Source of the DNA: Distichodus sexfasciatus
Taxonomy: Eukaryota > Chordata > Actinopteri > Characiformes > Distichodontidae
Reading direction: 5' to 3'
Assembly (NCBI GenBank): GCA_032718565.1
Contig: JAVGVS010000023.1
Location: 2,236,493-2,300,492, forward strand
Length of the DNA stretch: 64,000 nucleotides
A model generated the notes under the pieces. That model ran no database searches. It was given only the letters and a program-made list of their open reading frames with translations, and was not told the DNA's origin. Shown here piece by piece: positions 49,401-60,481 of the stretch. Positions within the stretch are counted from its first letter, which is position 1. The number at the start of each line of letters is the position of its first letter. Both the position numbers and the translations under genes were made by a program.

Positions 49401-49930
49401 GGCGGTCTCTTGGAAAGATGTCCAGTGGTTTTGGATTGCAATTCTGTAGAACACATTAAAGGAAGTTGTGTTATGTGATGGCCATAATTAAAGGGTTGAT
49501 AAAGGCAGATTAAAAACCTGCTTTTGCAGATGGATTGTTGAGTTTGCTGGTGCTATGTACCTGTTTGTTCTCAGCATGTCATTTTTCACCATTTGCTCAG
49601 TAACTTGTTTTACTTTGTCCAAATAGTTCAGAAATATTTTGACACCAAAGTCCAGTATTTTATCAATGTTGTCATACTCTTTCTCTGATATCTTGAAACT
49701 CTCAGCTTCTGCAAAGTAAACATTGTTTTTTCCATCAGCAACAACTGAACTGTTTTATGTTTTTATTTGTGTGTGAAACATGCAGAACCCTTAAAGCAGT
49801 TGGACAGCAACAATTTAGATATGTAATCCAATGCAACGATTAAGTTTAATTTTAATTTTGTTAGGTTTAATTATCTTAACTTACCAGGTGATAGGAGACC
49901 TATGAGCACTATGATCACCAAAAGCTTCAT
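43482..49930 (-). CDS. Proximal paralogue: secreted three-module helical protein, 17 coding exons, 518 aa
   Basis: I assembled this gene from splice sites and phase. Exons, 5' to 3': 49930-49885, 49708-49561, 49443-49339, 49202-49119, 49021-48965, 48855-48772, 47896-47804, 47630-47535, 47263-47183, 46451-46365, 46265-46164, 44961-44812, 44710-44618, 44517-44425, 44071-43985, 43719-43642, 43554-43482. All have GT donors and AG acceptors. Intron 1 is phase 1 and the other fifteen are phase 2. The total is 1557 nt with no internal stop. The protein starts MKLLVIIVLIGLLSP, a signal peptide with cleavage likely near residue 16-18. The rest is rich in K, E, D and L, helix-like, with few cysteines (one in exon 6, one in exon 15) and an N-V-T glycosylation site in exon 12. 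There is no second transmembrane segment. I do not recognise the family. Exons 2-6, 7-11 and 12-16 form three similar modules. The distal gene at 51890-60671 is its tandem duplicate. Function unknown. Confidence 0.85.
43642..44961 (-). CDS. Proximal paralogue, module 3 (exons 12-16, residues 328-494)
   Basis: Exon lengths are 150, 93, 93, 87 and 78. Exon 12 carries TYPIYERMLESG and GEEEFQTF. Exon 15 has one cysteine (LRTICIKK), matched by MKTVCTDK in the paralogue. Exon 16 (KMDKERLYDTY) was found because the paralogue has a 78-base exon at the same place and phase. The last exon (43554-43482) encodes YAPLNEMWDFVSA and the stop. Confidence 0.8.
45046..45563. mobile_element. Solo-LTR-like element in intron 11 of the proximal paralogue
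   Basis: It has the word CCTGGACTTTTGTGAAGTGG then CCAGCAGATGCC, a T-rich body, AATAAAA near 45518, and ends near TGACA. A segment at 59209-59465 shares the GGACTTTTGT...CACCAGATGCC start and a TGTGAC end. No internal retroelement coding sequence is present. Boundaries are approximate. Confidence 0.4.
46164..47896 (-). CDS. Proximal paralogue, module 2 (exons 7-11, residues 175-327)
   Basis: Exon lengths are 93, 96, 81, 87 and 102. Exon 8 ends KEKDNFILSAR, which parallels KGVKDDLVVAAR at the end of exon 3. Exon 9 (RVIVYYWERFLEF) parallels exon 4 (RRLFMHYKDDVLNV). Exons 10 and 11 (LATLQEMIEPVIE; FFREFYMAALSAAQFLFF) have no found counterpart in the distal gene. Confidence 0.82.
46703..47160 (-). 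mobile_element. Long copy of the tRNA-like-headed repeat, with inverted ends
   Basis: Located in intron 9 of the proximal paralogue. The left part is GGACCGGAGCCTATCCCGGG through GCACCAACACACCGCAGGG; the middle is TTTGGACAGTGGGAGGAAAC; then the Pol III-like head in reverse (CCTTCTCGCTGTGAGGCGGC). The right part (CCTGCGGTGTGTTGGTGCCT to GGGATAGGCTTCAGTCCCCC) is the left part in reverse. It ends in a GAATGAATGG tail. Confidence 0.75.
48040..48560. repeat. Large imperfect inverted repeat in intron 6
   Basis: The left arm includes GGTGCTACCTTGGCTAAGAT and ATCACGGTAGCA. The right arm has CTACCGTGATATCTCTGCCA then AGGTCGCACC, its near reverse complement. Nearer the centre TCCAAAAGAGTCGATTGT (48366-48383) and its perfect reverse complement (48423-48440) are 39 bases apart. 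Two copies of one transposon in opposite orientation, or a foldback element, would explain it. Confidence 0.75.
48599..48648. repeat. Near-perfect hairpin, 22-bp stem, 6-base loop
   Basis: TATGAGAGCATGATGCACAA and GC on the left pair with the right arm GCTTGTGCATCATGC-CCTCATA with one mismatch, around the loop AGGTAG. It is in intron 6 of the proximal paralogue and too short for a typical animal pre-miRNA. Confidence 0.7.
48772..49708 (-). CDS. Proximal paralogue, module 1 (exons 2-6, residues 16-174)
   Basis: Exon lengths are 148, 105, 84, 57 and 84, identical to the distal gene. Exon 2 has F-K-I-S-E-K-E-Y and L-R-T-N-R. Exon 3 has NHWTSF then KGVKDDLVVAAR; 24 of 36 residues across this exon are identical in the paralogue. 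Exon 6 has NYYPEAPP and LLCYIMST, with Y, P, C and ST also kept in the paralogue. Confidence 0.85.
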
Positions 49931-50085
49931 CCTCAGTATCTTGGTTATACACAGAGTTCAGAGTAAAACAGCAAATAGACAAATTTCTGATTTAGGGTTT
50001 CCTCAAATTAACAAAAACTCATGATATAGCTAGCAGTGAACAAGACTGTTTGTATGAAAAAGCAGGACACAATCTGGCTGTCCGA

Positions 50086-50094
50086 GTTATAAAG
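50086..50094 (-). promoter_or_regulatory. TATA-like box upstream of the proximal paralogue
   Basis: CTTTATAAC on the minus strand lies about 155 bases upstream of the start codon. Spacing suits a core promoter with a short 5' UTR. A GTTAAT (HNF1 half-site-like) word lies between the two. Weak evidence. Confidence 0.3.
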
Positions 50095-50099
50095 TATCA

Positions 50100-51789
50100 A
50101 CGCTTATCAAATCTTGGTATTCTGCCTAAATAAATACACTGTGATAAGTGAACTAATTGTAAAATTTCCCCAGAGTGATGTCAGCAGATTTCATAATAGA
50201 CAACAATTGCAAAAAAGAACAAAAAATAATTGTGAACAATGGCAGAACAAAATTTATGTGCAGTGGAAATGCCCTTTGAAATGCACTTGTTTTATTCTTT
50301 ATTTTGCCAAAATCTTTAGCAGTGAGTAGCAGAAAACACAGGCAACTAAAATGCTATAATTCAACAATATGATTTTTTTAGACTATATATATATACAGTA
50401 TAATTTTGACTATACACTTACAATAAAATGTATATAGTCATGACCCTTTGGTAATATTTTCTCAAAAATGTTGCAGCAATTGAGTACACAGATGAATTTG
50501 ATCTATTGCAAAGTCTGGGACGCTGCTCTGTAGGTTTTCTAAAACAAACATTAGATACTAAACACAAGTTCATCACTGTGGTGTGGCCTGAATTTAATTT
50601 AGTGTCTTGTGTGGAAAAAGGACTTGCTTTAGCTCATGTCTTATATTCTAACACAAAATTGAAACCTATAAAACCACTCATTCATCTCTAAACGACAAAA
50701 CACATTGTATCCATAAAGGCTCTGCAAATTCTGCATTAAACCTTAACTGTAAAAGAAGAGCTTGACTGATGTTTGCTATTAGTCATTAACTGAATGCAGA
50801 GGAGGAAAGGTAGCTTGAGGGTCACCATATTCTGGTAAATCTACTGCATGAGACAGATTTTAACAAACATCACCATGTACAATACAAACAAGTATTTCAA
50901 CACACAGCAAATATTTACAATTACAAGCCTCTGTGGTGTTATTTGGATTTGTCATATATAGTTCCATAACACTCTTATTCATGGTTCATAGGTTAAATAA
51001 CCACTGTCATAGTTTTACCACGGTGTGCAGTGGTCTCATAAATGTTGAGGGAATTGTTTTTGTGGAACATTGAAATAAATACCTATGGGCAGTGGGAGTA
51101 ATATTACAAAAAATACGCAGTTACAGGAATGCATTACTTTTTGCTGTAACACAGTAATGTAAAACATCAATAATACATTTTAGTAATATTATACTCATTA
51201 CAAAGACGGCACAGTGGTTCGCGCTGCCACCTCATGGCGAGAAGGTCCTGGGTTTGATCCCCAGGCCACCACTAAATCATCTCTGGCCACCTCTAGTATG
51301 TATGTGAATTTTTATCATGCATACTATATTTAAATACATAATGTACATTTTGTACACAATTCACAATAGCTCTAACCCTAACCCTAACCTCTTTCTTCTT
51401 TTAATGTGAAGTTTTGTCTGAATTTCCAAGACAGGAGTGTGTTTCTGCCCCGGCTCTGTGGTGCTGGCTCCACATTGCGTGACTGTGGGAACTTACATTT
51501 AATGGACGTTTACGTTAGAATCTTAGGTTGCATGTTCTGAAGGGCTTCCAGTAATGAATGGAATTTCCGAAATTTATTAGAGTATAAACATGTGAAACAG
51601 AAAAATACTGGCATGTAATCCATTATTTTACACAATGTAACTGAATACAGTTAATCATAATTTGTAATCTGGAGCCTCGTTGTCTCGTCTCTGTGTATAC
51701 TTGTATAGTATATAGCCGAGATGACAATCTGAATACATAACGGCAGTACATGTATACTGTTACTCACCAACACTGCACACATATGACCA
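50100..51789. other. Intergenic spacer between the paralogues
   Basis: AT-rich and noncoding. It holds the SINE-like head fragment at 51207-51300, a CTAACCCTAACCCTAACC telomere-like word at about 51373-51390 and, near 51679-51727, a TTGTCTCGTCTCTGTGTATAC repeat like the one at 4057-4100. Confidence 0.5.
51207..51300 (+). mobile_element. Head fragment of the tRNA-like-headed repeat
   Basis: GGCACAGTGGTTCGCGCTGC, CACCTCATGGCGAGAAGGTC and GGGTTTGATCCCC match the head of the repeats at 11815 and 46703 in the opposite orientation. Confidence 0.75.
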
Positions 51790-51794
51790 TCACC

Positions 51795-51800
51795 TTTATT
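51795..51800 (-). promoter_or_regulatory. Poly(A) signal of the distal paralogue
   Basis: AATAAA on the minus strand lies 90 bases past the stop codon at 51890. Confidence 0.6.
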
Positions 51801-51889
51801 ATTTTAATTCAGTATACAGTTTTGCACATGGAGATTCTTTTGCTTGAGCCATTTACAATTCACAGATAATGAAATGAAAGTATAGCATA

Positions 51890-54800
51890 TCAGGTAGATA
51901 TGAAGTTCCAGGCTTCAGTCAGAGGTTCATAAGCGTAATTAAGCAACACCAGTGTCACTTTATACAAAGACCTAAAAGAAACACAACCAGTGGTTGATTA
52001 GTTAGATATACATGCTACATAAGTAACATTCCACCCTACATTAATTGCACAACACATTAAATCTGTATGTGTCTTCAACGTTTCTTCTGCTTGTTTCTAC
52101 ATGTTCTGAGGTGTTTCTAAATGCTACTAGGATACAGAACCATTACTTTTTTGTTGATATCTCTGATTATAACAGCAACCTCATGGCCTTCATAAATTCT
52201 GTCCTGATGTGTTGCCTCTAACTGCATTTCAGCTTGGTTTTAAAATGTGTCTTTCTCTTTCGTGGAGGTGTATTGTGTTCACGTTTGGTTTTGCTTCTGT
52301 CTTTTCATAATTAAAGTTTATGTTAACCCTCATGCCTGCAGATATGTTCTTCCTGCACCTTCGCATGCTGACAAATGTCTAAATATTTTATCTTAAACAA
52401 AATGTCAGATGTCACCCACCACACTATGTCATGAATCTCATTTTCATTTTCCATCTTTAAAAATTCCAAGACTTCAGGAAATCCTTCTCTATACACTCTG
52501 TAGAGAACAGGGAAAAGGTTGTACATGTCACTGAGAGAAAGTCTAAACATTTTCACACCCTTGTATTCCAACCCCCTAAACATGCCAAACAATCAAATAA
52601 ACTATTTAAAAAGTTTGATGAACATTTTTACCAAAAACCTAGATCATGTTATGTCAGTCCTACACATTTGTGATTGCTTTTTTGTGTTGTCCTGTGTTTT
52701 GGATCTAACTGTACATATAGTGTTTGCACAGTGCCTTGCAAAATGTGTTGGTTGTTTTAATAATGTCTGTTTTATGTTTGGTGAAGACCAGCCAATTCAG
52801 AGTTTGGGGTTCTGAGGTAAAGAGCCAATATAGAGAATCTTAATCCATTTTAAGTGTGAAAAATCCAAAACCATCTTGAAACTCGAATCATTTTTAAATT
52901 AGTGCTAGCCATCTTCTAGTCAGAAACTTACACTCAGCCCTACCTTTGAGATTCATCCAGCTCATTCTGAGTAACTGCTCCACTGAAAACAAGTTTGTCA
53001 GTGCAGACAGTCTTCATTTGCTCTAGGTTCCTATCACACAATAAAATAGAACATTACAGACTGCTCTTGGATCTGAATATTATTTCTATGACCAAAATAG
53101 CAACACACTGTTGGTGGAATGCGGTGGAAAATATTGTGAAATGTGTACACCAAATATCTGGTGTGACATTAATGAAATAAAGGGAAAATACTTATGACAA
53201 ACATAAAAAATTTATTTGGAAGTGCTTACTTTAAAATATGTTCTGCTTTTTCATCACTTCCTCCCATTGCTCTGGATACTTGCTTTGAGTAGTTCGACAT
53301 CAGTCGTAAAGTACTCCTGTTAAAAAGTGAGTTTAGTTAAGTTACCATATTTTACATCTAACAATGCACACTGTTATGTACATAATTTGGCACAAAATAG
53401 AAATGTGCACACCATTGCAAATTAGTCTCTATCAAACAAAAGAATTTGAGAGCGAATGAAACCCACTGCTTTAAAGAATATAAAAATATATAGTAGATGC
53501 TGCAAACAAATTATTTGTGCGATCATGTAAATTATTGGTCTTTTGGTTTCCTTAAGCCTCAGACTTTTTGTTCTTCTGCTTATTGTGAGGCCGGTCTTCA
53601 TCTCACCGCACTGCTGGTTCTAGCAAGATAGTTGCATTAGCCTTTTCTTGATGTAGGACTCTCTGTGCCTCGTCTCTGAAAGCGTTCCAGTGGTCAAAAA
53701 CAACGGCTCTGTGAACACAGGAATAGAAAATTGTAACTGATGTGTTTTTAAGGAATAGAGTCAATTGGTCCACTGTGGTGACCCCTAATGTGAGAAGCCA
53801 AAAGAAGAAGAAGAAGTAGAGTAGCTACATTATCAATCCAAGGCTCTATGCCCAATAAGATTTGGGTAAATAAGAATCCAAGTACAAGGGTTTACACTTG
53901 ACGAATAGCAGGGTTAAATCCTTCTTCAAATGTGAAAATTCTGTTTTACTTTCATCGGGTAAATGTGAGCTAGATGCAAGATTTGCAAATATAGCACTAA
54001 AGTGAAAGTGCCCATTCCTCAAGAAAACATATGCTTAATTCCTAATAAACTAGATAAAGACAGAACTGAACCACCATGTAAGTGTCAAAAGGTGGACCTG
54101 TTTACTATAACAAATCTCATATGCATTTGCGAAGCACAACTGCAACACAACACACTGAAAGAGCAAGCCATACTTTCAATATGTACCTGAATTCATCCAT
54201 TTCTTCACCTCCAAGAAGAGCATGGCCTATATCCATTGCTCTGGATTGCAGTTTTCTGATTTTAGAAAACACTTTCATCTCATTCAATTTTTTAAAAATG
54301 GGTTCAAGAGCACAAAGAGACACACCATACATGGCGCTGCAAAATGTTGGGAGAAGTAAATAGGTTAGTGAGTAGATATGGCATATTACAATATAAATGT
54401 ATGACACACATGCACATAGACGTATAAATACACATACACCTGTGATGGATCATCCAGAACTTTCACTTGGGTGGCCACCAGGGGCCCCTTTTTGGTGTTT
54501 TGGGGTTTTGATTTTGTGATTATTTGCTTGGATTTGCCCCCTCTTTGCCTGATTTAATACATCTGGTTTCAGTTCAGTCATGTTAACTCACTGGTTGATT
54601 ATTCTGTTCCTTGTTTAGTCCAGATTATTTATAGCCCTGCATTGTAAGTTATATTATTCTGGTTCTAGTGTGTTTTTGGTTTGCTTATTCCACAGAGAAA
54701 TGCCTGTATTGTTTTTTAGTCATCGTGCCTTGTTTATTTGAAAATAAATCCAGGGAGTATGATCAGCACTAGTGGCTGACTTCCTTGCACATTGGTAGTA

Positions 54801-57800
54801 TTCTTCCCTATTTTCAACAATGGGAAAAACAATTATTGAAAAACATTAAGACTATACGATGGTCTTGACAAATAATTATTGGTCAGAAGATCGGCAACGA
54901 AAATGTACTTTTAAAACATTCTGTTTCTTTGTTGCTATGATGTATTTAAATTGTCCTTGACAATTTATTGAATTATTGGACTGAGAATGTTATACCTCAG
55001 CTAACACCAATATCCTGATGTACAAAATTTCCCCATATAACTTAATATTTGGTGATCGGTCACACACAGTGCAGCCAGTTACAAGTCTAAACTGAACCAG
55101 AAGTATTTCAATGGACAGGCATTTTACATAAAAGCATTTATTGAGATCTACAATATAGCAACTTGTTAGTCTGATGTAAACATTCATACATGAATACAGT
55201 TTGATGCATAGACAACAATGAGTTTTTTAATGATAGTGTTACCTTCCAGTTTTATGGCTCCTCTCTTGACCAATCCAATTTGGAGCTCCAAAGGTAATGA
55301 GAACATCAGATTATATATAAGTCGCCAAATATATTCGAATTGCTTTCGAAAGGAAAAAGCAGCTAATTAATATTACACATTACGCCATAACCTTTCTAAA
55401 CCCAGAGCCATGTTATAAATCTTTTGTTCTTAATGTGTCGCGGCTGCAATTAGCAAGTAAAAGCAATGTAATAACACCGCAACAGCTAACTTTATAAAGC
55501 ACCGATTATATAGAGAATAATAATACCACCTATCACCCCCTGTATTTTGGACCCTGACAACCTACATACAAGTGATTGTTAGTGCAAAAAATGCCAACTG
55601 GATTTTGTTGAGAACTGCTTACCGGCATGGCATCTAGTTATGAAGTCTGAAATCTAATTAGTGGTTGTAGAATTCGCGCCTACATCGCCTTTTCATCATT
55701 GAGTCATAATGCGTTAAGGATCTGCAAAAGAAAATGTTACAATCCCATTCTTTTCTTTTCAAATAGAATTTGAGATAAAGGACAAAAATGTTAACCAAAT
55801 ATTGGAAATAATTCCTCTGAATTTAAATGAAATGTTAAATGAAAAACTTCACTGTTATCATATAGGTTACTACTACTACTTATATTAATAATAATAATAA
55901 TAATAATAATAATCATCATCAATACCATCATCATCATCATCATCATTTTACTATCTCCTTACAGACCCAGAATTGTACTGGACTGTAATTTCTTTTTAAA
56001 GAATTATAAATGTTCTTCACAAATCAAACTACAAATATTATCCACAAAACAAATCACTTCTATGGATTGTTTCATTTCCTACTACATTTTTATATTTTAC
56101 TAATATTTTTTATACACAAAGCAAACATTTAGGGCAGTCTGTTTTGTACTGGTGGCATTGTAGCATTCTCTCTGGAACCAATTTGGTATTAAAATTCTGA
56201 AAATCTAGGTAATGGGTAATACATTTATTTCATAAGGAGTTGGATACTACCACACACACCTAGTAATCACAGATAAAAAAATGTAATCCCTGTAAAAACA
56301 TATGAGCATAACATATGGCGTCTTTGACAAGATTTAAGACAAGATGAGCAAAGATTTTAGAAAGGTTACGGACAAAGATCACAAGTCAGTTGTGCTCATT
56401 TCAGACACGACTGTCTTCATATTCTTGTCCGCCTTCTTGTCCGCATTTTGAAGTGGCAAAAGTCTTACACCGGATGCCCTTCCTGACGCAATCCCCCCAT
56501 TTATCAATGAAACTGAATTAATGAATATATTTAGGACTTACCTCTCAACATTAGTGACTTTATCTTTAAAGTCTGGAGATCCTGTGTAGTTCAAAAATTT
56601 ATCCCAGCAAAAAAGAATCACTCTGGTAGCAGCACTATGAATAAGAAGCAACATCAATGTTTTATCAATATGGTTGAGAAGGTAAATCATGTATTTTCCA
56701 TGAGTTAATTCAGTAAACATCATTACTGTATAATTGAAAGTGTAATGTGTAATTTGAGAATCAAAACAGTTGAGTTAATGCAAATAAATTCAAGTCTGTC
56801 TGGTTTATTATTTATGGTTTCTAAAGCTTGTTTTTTTGTTGTTTCTTAATAATGAAATGAGTCTCACATTCTTTCACAAAAAAACCCATAATGCAGATGT
56901 AGTCTCTTATTCTCTCAAAATAATTATTAAATGATGCAGTTCATTTCTTACAACACTCACAATAAGATTGTTATCATTTAACTCACCTTACAGATTCAAG
57001 GAACTTGTCCTTCCCCTCTTTCTCTGTCTCTAACTCCTGAAAGTGCGTGCCCATGAATAAGACTTCTAGCCAAGTTTTAACCACCCTTAAAAACAAGAAA
57101 AACATATTTATAATCCATTTCATTTTGGTAGCAAGTAGTCAGATCAAACACATGCAAAATGTGTCGTTTACTTTCTATAATCGTTTAAAGATAGCAGTCT
57201 TACCAGTTCTGCACTTCTTCAAAATCAATCTTTTGAATCTCTGAAACCACATCTGTGCTGAGTCTGAGAGTGTTCAGTATAAATGTTGACAGGTTGCTGT
57301 TTGATGTAAAAAAAAAAAAGGAATCACGTTTGGGGGAGGGGGGATGTGAAAAAATACAAATTTTACATAAAAATATAAATTACAGTTAAATTGAATTTAG
57401 AAATGATGATTTTGTCAGCAGTTGTCAAATACTCTTAGATACTACCTGACGTCAGCAGCAAAGTCGATCAACAGAACATAAATCTTACTCAGTAGACAGA
57501 AGATAACAGAGGAACTCGGTGGGATCCGTGTTTAATGATGGAGCCCCAGGAAAGTAATAAGACTCCATGGAACTGGATTATAAAATGTTTTAAAAAATCA
57601 AACAAGAATTAAGGGTATACAAACACTTCAGTATTCTTAAACACTACTCAAATGATAAGTTGCTTTTGAACAGTTGATGTTTAATACATAATTAAAAACC
57701 AATCAACTGAAATAGGAAACCAACCAGTTAAGACTAAAAAATCTCAATGCATTACTATATTACATAAAAGACAGAAACATCATTAAGCCATAGAGTTACA

Positions 57801-60341
57801 GAAAAAACTAATAATTTGGTATAATTAAGTGTGCCAAATGTGTTTAAATGGCTACTGATTTAACGCATTGTTAAAGACGATGTGGCTCCAGTTTTCACAG
57901 TGCAAAAATCAAGGAACAAAGAACAAATAAGGCACATGCAGTAGAATTAAATATATAAATAGAATATAAAATATACATTTTAAGTAAAAAGTACAAAGAG
58001 AGACAATTAGGATGCGATACTCAGCCTACAAATATGGTCTTTGCGTTGTTATTTCACACAGAGTGTGCATGAGGAAAGTAACTGTAACAGTAAATGCTCT
58101 GCCGGATATAATTTACACATGGGCGTTGCAGCCATATGCTACTACTTTTTAGAATTATTTGTTTTGTCCCCCCACTTTACAAATGCTTCTGATGCACCTG
58201 AATTTACCAAATACAACATTATAAATTTCAAAGTTAGAAGAGTAAGGTAAGTATAAGAGTATAAGTAATTTCAAAGGTAAGAGTAGAGTTGCAGACTTGA
58301 AAAAACATCCCCTTTAAAAGACTTGTGAAAGACTAATTGTAATTCATTAGGTGCACTTTTGATATATGATTATGACTCAGGCCCTTCCTGGATGCAAGGA
58401 TTTTTACATAGGTCAGTTAACATATCTGCTAGCAGTAAAAGCAAATACATACTTACCCCCAAACCTCATTAACTTTGTCCTTTTTAACGATGCCCTCTAC
58501 CATCTTTAGAACCCTGTCAATCAAACAAGTGGACAAATAAAGTAAACTGAAGGCTTTGGTTCATTCATAAATACTTGTGTTTAAAATGTTAGATGTTCAG
58601 CTTGGTAGGGAAATGTGAACAATGCTCAGTTCCATCTGAAGAGTTGTTTGAATATTAATGCAAATATGCATTAATATTAATATTAATATGCATTAATATT
58701 TAATGCAGTGAACATTCAACTTTATACTACTACTATGTTTGTGTATTGCTATAAAACATAGGTTACAAGGAACATAGCTTACAGTGGTCTTAACCTGAAA
58801 GTGTTTTATCCTTATCTGAAACATCGTTTTTATTCCAGTAAATACATTGGGTGATGTAAAAAATAAACAAAACATTTTAATATATGGTGTTTAGTAATTA
58901 GGTGTTCTTATAATGTTGAAGATTATTTATTTAGTTTTTATATTATGTTGTTTCGTATTAACCTAGAACATTCAAAAAAGATAAAAGAGTTGCTGACAAT
59001 CATTTAGACACATGGACATCTAAAGAACAACAATAATAATATTACAGAGAAAATAGCAATAAGGTCTACTGGGATTAAAGAAAAAAGTCTAATGCCTTTT
59101 ATTGCCTTAATGTAATATGAAAAGAAGAAACTCAATTGCCAGGCATTGTGCAGTATTTCACATTTATGAAGATTGTTTTAGTAATGTTAATGCCAAAATT
59201 GTTTGATTGACAGTCTCACGAATCCCCCCGGACTTTTGTTTTGGCGACCACCAGATGCCTCCATTAAGTTTTGTTTCTGCCCTGTTTTGTCTTTGGTTAG
59301 CTCTCCTCCTTGAGCCCTCGTTATTAGCGTCACTTGCCACTGTTTAGTTTCCACTCCAAGTTACCCAGCTCCTGTTAATCCTGTTTTCATGTCATGTAAT
59401 GTCATGGGATGTCATGTATTTGTACATAAGCCTTTTATTTTGCACTGGGCTGTGATGTGACAGACAGTGAGATTAGAACCTGTTTAGATGTGCGTTTAAA
59501 GTAGTAAGAAGAACAGGTTTAGGAGTCACTGGAAAGGGATCTTACGGTAAATACTGTTGAAAACTCTGCTGACTCGTTACTGCTCTGAAAATATTTTTGA
59601 TGTCCTCCTGGTAGAATGACACCAGCCTTCTGAAAGTTCTGTCAATTGTTCAAGAAAGTATCATTATTCAGCTCAGATTCAATATGAATTTCAGCAAAAG
59701 TAAAGCTAAATGTCATGCTGTCATGCTGAAGAGTTCACCATCTTCTACTAACCGAACAGCAACAATTAAATCATCCTTCACTCCTTTGCCCCTTTCTTCC
59801 ACACTGATTTTATGAGCCGTCTCCTTGAAGGAATTCCAGTGTCTCTGGAATTCAACTCTGAAACAAACCAGTCCCTTCAATTTCACACAGGTGCTTAGAC
59901 AGGAAAAAGCTGATTTTATGAATTATGTCCAAAATGTATTTGCCTTTACCTATTTGATCTCAGCTGGTTATCTTCTACTAGTCTCTGAATTACCTTTCTG
60001 GCATTCTCCAAGCCGTTCAAGACAAGTTGGGCTCCAAATTCCAACAGTTCCTCAACACGGACATAGTCCTTGTCTGATACCTTAAAACCATCTGCACCTT
60101 ATAAAAAAAATTAAATGAACATTCTTAAATCAGGATTTTAGTTCTAAATGTGTACTTTTCTGCTTTTTAACTGACCTTATTTTTGATTATTATCAATAAG
60201 CTTGGAAATCAAATTTTTAAAAAAATATTACTTCTGAAAGCCTAATTGCCTCATCTGCAGCATCACACTAGGTGTACATAGAATAAAAAATGCCATTCCA
60301 TGTCAATGTCATTATTTGTATTAAGACTCTAAGATTAGAAA

Positions 60342-60405
<64 letters not shown>

Positions 60406-60422
60406 GTCTATCTATATTTCTG

Positions 60423-60481
<59 letters not shown>

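Noticed and set aside
51373..51390. Interstitial telomere array (also 33.04, 38.0 and 61.37 kb)
   Set aside because: Only two to three CCCTAA units occur at each site, too few to indicate a fusion point or telomere.
52323..52592. 89-codon minus frame as a separate gene
   Set aside because: Only 52420-52497 is supported, as exon 16 of the distal paralogue; the remainder reads through splice signals.
54990..55187. 65-codon minus frame in the long intron as a missing exon
   Set aside because: Its possible donor (GAG/GTATAAC) would be phase 0 in the open frame, and the required phase-2 reading meets a stop just before it.
55623..55721. Splice-flanked 99-base segment as coding exon 10 or 11 of the distal paralogue
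   Set aside because: It has stops in all three frames and its length does not match either expected exon (87 or 102).
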